Source: Actinomycetota bacterium
Lineage (GTDB): Bacteria; Actinomycetota; Coriobacteriia; Anaerosomatales; Anaerosomataceae
Assembly: GCA_009773565.1 (NCBI GenBank)
Contig: WSXY01000002.1
Coordinates: forward strand, 228,420 to 292,419
Direction of reading: 5' to 3'
Length of the DNA: 64,000 bases
Position numbers and translations under genes: made by a program. The notes under the pieces are model-generated. The model did no database searches. It was not told the DNA's origin and saw only the letters and a program-made list of their open reading frames with translations. Positions 58,534 to 64,000 of the stretch are shown here, one piece after another. How positions within the stretch are numbered: the stretch's first letter is position 1; the number at the start of each line of letters is the position of its first letter.

Positions 58534-60309
58534 ATGGCGCCTCAGGGCACGCGCAGCATTCGGACGAGGATCATCGGGGGAGCGGCTACCGGCCTCGCGT
58601 ACTACGCTGCGGCGATGGTCCTGATTCCGTTGATCAGCGGAACCGCCACCGCGCCTCCCTGGGTGCCGATCGGAATAGCGGCTGCCGGGTCAGTCGTGTT
58701 CGGATTATGGGTCGTCCCGTTTGTGTGGCTCGCCTCGTTCGCGACGATGCTCCCAATCTCCTCGGTTATCCCGGCAGTAGTCATGGCGACGGTCGTGGCA
58801 GTCGAGATCGTTGTGTTCCTCTGGCTGCTGCGGCGTGTGTGGAGCCCGGGTGATGCGCCTACCAGCTTCGGCAACACGCTCGGAATCGGCGGGGCGATGG
58901 TGTTGGCGCCGCTCGTCTCATCACTTCTCCGGGTACTCGCCATGATGGCCGCCGGTGCACTCCAACAGGCACCCTTTGTCACGTTTGTCGGCTGGTGGCT
59001 CAGCGAAGTCGCCGGAATCGGATCGATTGCCGGGATCGCGATTCTCTGGAGCGTCCCGCTGCGACAGAAGCCAGCCTCCGAGAAGCTCGAGGCGGCCAGC
59101 GCGATGCTCCTGACGATCGTCTCGGCGGGCTTCCTCTATTGGATCGCCTTCCCCGCACCGGTTGAGCGCGCAGTGCCATTCTTGTTCCTGCCGCTGTTCA
59201 CCTGGATTGCATTCCGGTGCGAGGCCCGCAGTATGGCGGTGACCGTCGCAGCAGTCTCCCTGATTGCCACGTTTGCCACGGTGGCAGGGCACGGCCCGTT
59301 TGCGGGCGTCGCACTCGACGACTCGTTCCTCGCGCTCGATCTTGTAATCTCGGTTTTTGCATTCTCGTCGGTGGCTCTGGCTCTGATGGTTTCCGAATAC
59401 CGGGGTTCGGTGGTTGCGCTCGAAGATGCGAGATCTGAACTTGAACATGTGGTCGAGGAGCGCACATCGGAACTCAGGGTCACCAACAAGGCATTGCTGG
59501 TCGAGATTGGCGACCGGGCAAAGACGCAGGCTGCGGTAGAAGAGACCGTGCGAGAGCGGACAGGCGAACTCCGCCAGGCATACGCGGAGCTGGAGTCTGC
59601 CGGACAGGCGAAGGACCAGTTCCTTGCCAATATGAGCCACGAGCTCAGGACCCCGCTCAACTCGATCATCGGCTTCAGCGACATGTTGCTCGCGGGTCTC
59701 GTGGGCGATCTTGACGAAGAGCAGGTCAAACAGGTCGGGATGATCAACAACTCCGGACGCCACCTGCTCTCGCTGGTCAACGATGTGCTCGACCTCTCGC
59801 GGATCGGAAGCGGCCGCGTCATCGTCGAGCCCGAGAAGTTCCGCCTTCTGGAGGTGTTGGAGTCGGTCGTCGAGGTGGTTCAGCCCATGGCGGCGCAGAA
59901 GGGACTCACGGTCGAGCTTGACCTGGAGGGTCCGGATACCGAGATCACGACCGATCGTCGCAAGGTCAGACAGATCCTCCTGAATCTCGTTGGTAACGCG
60001 GTCAAGTTCACCGACAGCGGTACGGTCGTCTTGCAGGTGTCATCCAATCACCAGGGCGCGGTCTCCTTCACTGTGACCGACACGGGTATGGGCATTGCCG
60101 AGAAGGACCTCGATCACATCTTCGACGAGTTCCGCCAGTTCGCACCGGTCGAGGCCGGCAAGCCCGAAGGCACGGGTCTCGGACTGGCGATCTCGCTCCG
60201 CCTTGCGCGCATTCTTGGCGGCGACCTTGCGGTGAGCAGCCAGGTCGGCCTTGGCTCGACGTTCACCTTCTGGTTGCCGGCGGTCGTGCCTATCGAGCAG
60301 CCGGTCTGA
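58534..60309 (+). CDS. Membrane sensor histidine kinase with MASE1-like domain
   Basis: ATG 58534 follows GAAGAGG. The 591 residues have an N-terminal region of about eight to nine membrane helices (residues 12-290, MASE1-like), a coiled-coil with repeated RTxELR elements (about 300-355), a HisKA domain with phospho-acceptor H369 ([11 protein letters not shown]) and a HATPase_c domain with [28 protein letters not shown] and GTGLGLAI. No response regulator is adjacent, so it is an orphan kinase. The signal is unknown. Confidence 0.9.
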   Translation: MAPQGTRSIRTRIIGGAATGLAYYAAAMVLIPLISGTATAPPWVPIGIAAAGSVVFGLWVVPFVWLASFATMLPISSVIPAVVMATVVAVEIVVFLWLLRRVWSPGDAPTSFGNTLGIGGAMVLAPLVSSLLRVLAMMAAGALQQAPFVTFVGWWLSEVAGIGSIAGIAILWSVPLRQKPASEKLEAASAMLLTIVSAGFLYWIAFPAPVERAVPFLFLPLFTWIAFRCEARSMAVTVAAVSLIATFATVAGHGPFAGVALDDSFLALDLVISVFAFSSVALALMVSEYRGSVVALEDARSELEHVVEERTSELRVTNKALLVEIGDRAKTQAAVEETVRERTGELRQAYAELESAGQAKDQFLANMSHELRTPLNSIIGFSDMLLAGLVGDLDEEQVKQVGMINNSGRHLLSLVNDVLDLSRIGSGRVIVEPEKFRLLEVLESVVEVVQPMAAQKGLTVELDLEGPDTEITTDRRKVRQILLNLVGNAVKFTDSGTVVLQVSSNHQGAVSFTVTDTGMGIAEKDLDHIFDEFRQFAPVEAGKPEGTGLGLAISLRLARILGGDLAVSSQVGLGSTFTFWLPAVVPIEQPV

Positions 60310-60386
60310 ATCGACGCTCCCTGGTCGCTCTCGCACGGTAAGGGTATCCTGGACACTCACACCGACGTGCCGAGGAGTGTCCACCC

Positions 60387-62090
60387 GTGCAGCATCTCAT
60401 CAAGTCTCTCGTCAGCGATGCTCTTGACGCCGCACTCGACGCCGGCGAGCTGACGCTTGTCGAGCGGCCCGAGATCACGATCGAGCGACCCCGCGAACTC
60501 TCTCACGGCGACTGGGCGACGAACGTCGCGATGCGCGCTGCAAAGGGCGCCGGCATGCCGCCACGCCAGGTCGCGGAGGTCATCTCAGCTCGGATGACCG
60601 GGCACCCGGATGTCGCGGCTGTGGAGATCGCGGGCCCGGGCTTCATCAACATCCGACTCTCGGCAGCCGCGCTTCAGCGCGTGATCGTCTCTGCGCGCGA
60701 GCAGCGGGCCGACTTCGGCCGCTCGGATCTTGGAGGCGGCAAGCGGGCACAGGTCGAGTTTGTCTCGGCAAATCCAGTCGGCCCGATGCATGTCGGGCAC
60801 GGCCGGTGGGCGGCGCTTGGCGATTCGCTCGCGAGGCTTCTCGGCCACGTCGGCTACCGCGTCGAGCGCGAGTTCTACGTGAACGACCAGGGCGTGCAGA
60901 TGGACGTCTTCGCCGAGTCCGTCGCCGCGCGATACCTCGAGCTATGCGACCGCGAGGTCGAGTTTCCCGAGAGCGGCTACCGGGGCGCATACATCACCGA
61001 CATCGCACGCGAGATCCTCGCCGATGAAGGCGAATCGTGGGCGGACACATCAGCGGCCGAACGTGAATCGCACTTCAAGGAGAAGGCGTACGCGCAGGTG
61101 CTTGCGCACCTCAAGCACGTGCTTTCCGGCATGGGCGTGGAGTTCGACGTCTGGTTCTCGGAGCGCACCCTGCACGCGCCCGGCGCCGACGGCGGCCCGA
61201 GCGCGATCGTGCGCGCGATCGCCCGCCTGCGCGAGACCGGCTACATCTTCGAAGAAGAAGGCGCGACGTGGTTCCGCTCGACTGACTTCGGAGACGATAA
61301 GGATCGCGTCCTCCAGAAGGCCGACGGCGACTACACGTACTTCGCCGCGGATATCGCATATCACTGGGACAAGTTCGAGATCCGGGGATTTGACCTCGTT
61401 ATCGACATCTGGGGCGCGGATCACCACGGTTACGTGAAGCGCATGGAAGCTGCCGCGGCCGCACTTGGACACCCCGGCAAGCTTGAGCTTGTCATCGGGC
61501 AGCTCGTGAACCTGTTCCGCAACGGCGAGGTCGTCCGCATGTCCAAGCGGACCGGCGAAATGGTGACGTTCGAGGATCTGCTCGACGAGGTCGGCCCCGA
61601 CGCGGCGCGCTACTTCTTCCTGCGGCGCTCGACCGATCAGGCGCTCGACTTCGATATCGCGCTCGCCAAAGAGCAGTCGAGCGACAACCCCGTCTACTAC
61701 GTGCAGTACGCGCACGCGCGCATCTGCTCGATCCTGCGCAAGGCGGCCGTGCAGCCGGACGCTGATGACGTCGCCCCGCTCGCGGCCGCGCTCGTACTTG
61801 CCGACGTCGACCTTGCACTCCTCGGTCACGACGCCGAGCTCGCGCTCTTCCGCAAGCTTGCCGAGTTCGGCGAGGTGGTCGAGATCGCGGCCACCCAGCG
61901 CGCGCCCCACAAGCTCACGCGGTACGCCGAGGAGCTCGCAGCGTCGTTCCACCAGTTCTACACCGTCTGTCACGTCATCGGCGATGACCCGGCGCTCACG
62001 GCGGCCCGGCTCGCGGTGGTGGATGCCACGCGCATCGTCCTCGAGCTCGTTCTGGCACTTCTCGGAGTGAGTGCACCACAGCGCATGTAG
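60387..62090 (+). CDS. argS: Arginyl-tRNA synthetase
   Basis: GTG 60387 (with GAGGAGTG upstream) gives 567 residues. The class I HIGH motif is H135VGH138 in FVSANPVGPMHVGHGRWAALGD; the KMSKS region is VRMSKRTGEMVTFEDL near residue 386. The N-terminal Add1 domain and the C-terminal helical anticodon-binding domain (residues 440-567) are present. It is followed by lysA, a common actinobacterial arrangement. Confidence 0.95.
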   Translation: MQHLIKSLVSDALDAALDAGELTLVERPEITIERPRELSHGDWATNVAMRAAKGAGMPPRQVAEVISARMTGHPDVAAVEIAGPGFINIRLSAAALQRVIVSAREQRADFGRSDLGGGKRAQVEFVSANPVGPMHVGHGRWAALGDSLARLLGHVGYRVEREFYVNDQGVQMDVFAESVAARYLELCDREVEFPESGYRGAYITDIAREILADEGESWADTSAAERESHFKEKAYAQVLAHLKHVLSGMGVEFDVWFSERTLHAPGADGGPSAIVRAIARLRETGYIFEEEGATWFRSTDFGDDKDRVLQKADGDYTYFAADIAYHWDKFEIRGFDLVIDIWGADHHGYVKRMEAAAAALGHPGKLELVIGQLVNLFRNGEVVRMSKRTGEMVTFEDLLDEVGPDAARYFFLRRSTDQALDFDIALAKEQSSDNPVYYVQYAHARICSILRKAAVQPDADDVAPLAAALVLADVDLALLGHDAELALFRKLAEFGEVVEIAATQRAPHKLTRYAEELAASFHQFYTVCHVIGDDPALTAARLAVVDATRIVLELVLALLGVSAPQRM

Positions 62091-62097
62091 GAGAAGC

Positions 62098-62119
62098 GCG
62101 GCGCCTCACGGGGCGCCGC
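62098..62119 (+). terminator. Hairpin between argS and lysA
   Basis: Arms GCGGCGCC (62098-62105) and GGCGCCGC (62112-62119) enclose six bases and are followed by TTGCAT. The U-tract is weak; it may be an attenuator or partial terminator. Confidence 0.5.
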
Positions 62120-62139
62120 TTGCATAGAGAGGATTCACC

Positions 62140-63501
62140 ATGGGAAGGCCCACCACACCGAGACCACCCGCGGTTCCCGACGACCTGACGGCTGCGGACC
62201 TCATGTCCGTGCTGCCGTCAACGGCCGACGTCGAGAATGGCCACCTGTGGATCGGCGGCGTGGACATGGTGAAGCTCGCCCGCGAGCAGGGCACCGCGCT
62301 CTACGTCATGGACGAGGCATCAATCCGCCAGCAGCTACGCGACTACGTGAAGTGGACGCGCTTCCACTGGGCCGATGTCGATGTCGTGTACGCCGGCAAG
62401 GCCTTCATGTCGCTCGCGATGCTCAAGATCGTCGCCGAGGAGGACTGCTGCCTCGACGTCTCCAGCGGTGGAGAGCTTGCCTTTGCGAGGCGCGCCGATT
62501 TCCCGATGGAGCGCATCTACGTGCACGGCAACAACAAGACCGACCTTGAGCTCGCCGAGTGCCTCGACGCCGGTGTCGGCCGCATCGTGGTGGATAGCTT
62601 CGAGGAGATGGAGCGCCTCTCGGCCATGGCCGAGGCTCGCGGAACGCAGCAGCGCATCCTCATCCGTGTGACGCCGGGTATCGAGGCGGACACCCATGAC
62701 TTCATCATGACCGGTGCCGAGGACTCCAAGTTCGGCTTCGGCATGAACGAGGGGCTCGCGATGCGGGCGGTCAAGCGCGCGCTCGAACTGCCGGGACTCG
62801 ACCTGGCCGGGCTGCACATGCATATCGGCTCGCAGATCTTCGCGCTGCAAAGCTTCACCAAGGCTATCGAGGTCATCGTGCACTTCATGGACGCCATCCG
62901 CGACGCGACCGGTTGGGTCGTGCGCGAGCTCGATACCGGCGGCGGCCTCGGCATCGCATACGGCCTGCCCGATGAGCCAAGCACCATCAAGGATTACGGC
63001 AAGGTCATCGTCGACGGCATCAAGGAGCACGCCGAGACGCACGGGCTGCCGGTGCCGAAGATGGCGGTCGAGCCGGGCCGCAGCATCGTCGCCAACGCAG
63101 GCGTGACGCTCTACACCGTCGGCTCGATCAAGGAGATTCCGAACATCCGCACCTACGTTGCGGTCGACGGCGGCATGTCCGACAACATCCGGACGTCGCT
63201 CTACGACGCGCACTACGAGGCGCTCATCGCCAACAAGGCCGATCAGCCGCGCACGATGGTGGCGACTATCGCGGGCAAGCACTGCGAGAGTGGCGACATC
63301 GTCGTAACGGACGCGCCGCTCCAAGACGTCGAGGTTGGGGACATCGTGTGCGTGTGCGCGACCGGCGCCTACTGCCAGTCGATGAGCAGCAACTACAACA
63401 AGCAGGTGCGACCAGCTGTCGTGATGGTGAACGACGGCGAGGCCCGCGTGATCGTCCGCCGCGAGACCTACGACGACCTCATGAAGTGCGAGCTGGGGTA
63501 G
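62140..63501 (+). CDS. lysA: Diaminopimelate decarboxylase
   Basis: The PLP fold III enzyme makes L-lysine from meso-diaminopimelate. The 453 residues include the PLP lysine K87 (VYAGKAF), HMHIGSQI, the phosphate-binding ELDTGGGLGI, AVEPGRSIV and catalytic C382 (GKHCESGDIV), the last being typical of DAP rather than ornithine decarboxylase. An N-terminal extension of about 40 residues precedes the core. Confidence 0.94.
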   Translation: MGRPTTPRPPAVPDDLTAADLMSVLPSTADVENGHLWIGGVDMVKLAREQGTALYVMDEASIRQQLRDYVKWTRFHWADVDVVYAGKAFMSLAMLKIVAEEDCCLDVSSGGELAFARRADFPMERIYVHGNNKTDLELAECLDAGVGRIVVDSFEEMERLSAMAEARGTQQRILIRVTPGIEADTHDFIMTGAEDSKFGFGMNEGLAMRAVKRALELPGLDLAGLHMHIGSQIFALQSFTKAIEVIVHFMDAIRDATGWVVRELDTGGGLGIAYGLPDEPSTIKDYGKVIVDGIKEHAETHGLPVPKMAVEPGRSIVANAGVTLYTVGSIKEIPNIRTYVAVDGGMSDNIRTSLYDAHYEALIANKADQPRTMVATIAGKHCESGDIVVTDAPLQDVEVGDIVCVCATGAYCQSMSSNYNKQVRPAVVMVNDGEARVIVRRETYDDLMKCELG

Positions 63502-63521
63502 GGGCGCGCGCGAGCCGGCGC

Positions 63522-63527
63522 TATACT
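63522..63527 (+). promoter_or_regulatory. Candidate -10 box of the MNT gene
   Basis: TATACT lies 27 bases before the ATG at 63555, in the short gap after lysA. Confidence 0.4.
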
Positions 63528-63554
63528 ATTGACTATGCGAGAGGGGAGGACGCG

Positions 63555-63884
63555 ATGGGTCTGGATCATGAAGTGCCCGGTCTTCAGGACGCAGTCGATG
63601 CGCTTGTGCTCGGCTTCAACCCGGTTCGCATCGTGCTCTTCGGCTCACATGTCAGGGGTACCGCTGGCGTTGCGAGCGATATAGATGTTCTGGTCGTGGT
63701 GGACAAGATGGGTCACAAGCGGCATCTGCTCGGTGAGATGCTCGAAGCGGTCGCAGTCCTTGACGTGAGCGTGGACCCGATCCCCACAGACATGCAGGAG
63801 ATAGAACGGCGGGGGGACCTTCCGGGCGACATCCTTAGAGCAGCCTTGCGTGAGGGGCGGGTTGTCTATGAGCGGGTTGCCTGA
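63555..63884 (+). CDS. MNT-type minimal nucleotidyltransferase
   Basis: ATG 63555 follows GGGGAGGA. The 109 residues contain G30-S31-x10-D42-x-D44 (GSHVRGTAGVASDID), the nucleotidyltransferase motif of antitoxin-like MNT proteins. The usual HEPN partner is missing: the next reading frame (ATG 63868) stops after 15 codons. It may be a solitary enzyme or the remains of a toxin-antitoxin pair. Confidence 0.82.
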   Translation: MGLDHEVPGLQDAVDALVLGFNPVRIVLFGSHVRGTAGVASDIDVLVVVDKMGHKRHLLGEMLEAVAVLDVSVDPIPTDMQEIERRGDLPGDILRAALREGRVVYERVA

Positions 63885-63911
63885 GCGTCGCGCCGAAGGA
63901 TCAACTGCGCG

Positions 63912-64000
63912 TTAGGCCGAGATCATAGGGCCCTTGTCCGCGCCGAACGGCGCGCGTCGCAGGACGAACTTCTTCCTTGATGAGGGTGGCGGGGAGCTAA
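63912..64000 (-). CDS. C-terminal end of an unidentified protein (partial)
   Basis: On the minus strand a frame with strong G/C third positions runs from the window edge to TAA at 63912-63914, encoding the last 28 residues, ending RRAPFGADKGPMISA. The protein is not identifiable from so short a piece, and coding status is likely but not certain. Confidence 0.4.
   Translation of the reverse strand, partial: SSPPPSSRKKFVLRRAPFGADKGPMISA

Overview
The window is about 62-65% GC and gene-dense, with most genes on the + strand and many ATGA, GTGA or TGATG start/stop overlaps. The gene content suggests an anaerobic, respiring member of the Actinomycetota, most like the Coriobacteriia: two Rex-family regulators, large membrane-anchored multihaem cytochromes c, a complex I without its NADH-dehydrogenase module, HypA/HypB, a class I two-subunit fumarase, Tat export and a CWB2 cell-wall protein. 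The taxonomic assignment is an inference from gene content; there is no rRNA in the window.

Layout. 1-11802 is a surface-polysaccharide region: a minus-strand operon resembling fnlA-fnlC-fnlB (UDP-N-acetyl-L-fucosamine synthesis, the last gene cut by the window edge), a broken family 4 glycosyltransferase, a bifunctional mannose-1-phosphate guanylyltransferase, a phosphohexomutase, a glycosyltransferase, a polyprenyl-phosphate sugar transferase and an O-antigen-ligase/TPR protein. 11821-19460 is a redox block: Rex, a TPR protein, an NHL protein, two multihaem cytochromes c (15 and 12 haem sites), a lipoprotein, a second NHL protein and a Rex-like protein whose dinucleotide-binding loop is eroded. 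19573-23945 holds a B12/radical-SAM protein, MenG/UbiE, an amidohydrolase and an RseC-like protein, which may be a quinone-related group. 23989-28875 holds small membrane/TPR proteins, two divergent STAS proteins, TatB/TatC, HypA/HypB and an HD protein. 28980-39071 holds topoisomerase I, malate dehydrogenase, fumarase (its two subunit genes split by an MFS gene), Tmk, HolB and a RicT-like PSP1 protein.

39095-46400 is accessory DNA. An intact tRNA-Thr(CGT) and its terminator are followed, 4.3 kb later, by a second copy of the tRNA 3' half plus terminator (about 95 bp). Between these direct repeats lie a HsdR-N-like nuclease-domain protein, a second protein with PD-(D/E)XK-like motifs, and a CWB2 protein, with no integrase. 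Just beyond lie two zinc-ribbon membrane proteins and a toxin-antitoxin pair of MntA/HepT type, in which the nucleotidyltransferase is fused to an HTH domain and is preceded by a perfect inverted repeat over its probable promoter.

46615-56153 is an 11-gene complex I operon, nuoABCDHIJKLMN, with no nuoEFG. 56270-64000 holds an HtrA-like protease, RlmH, a small His-rich protein, a MASE1-type sensor kinase, ArgS, LysA, a solitary MNT nucleotidyltransferase and the end of a minus-strand gene. No stretch above 300 bases lacks a gene; the longest gaps (about 200-270 bases) are all in the accessory region. No CRISPR array, rRNA or complete insertion sequence was seen.
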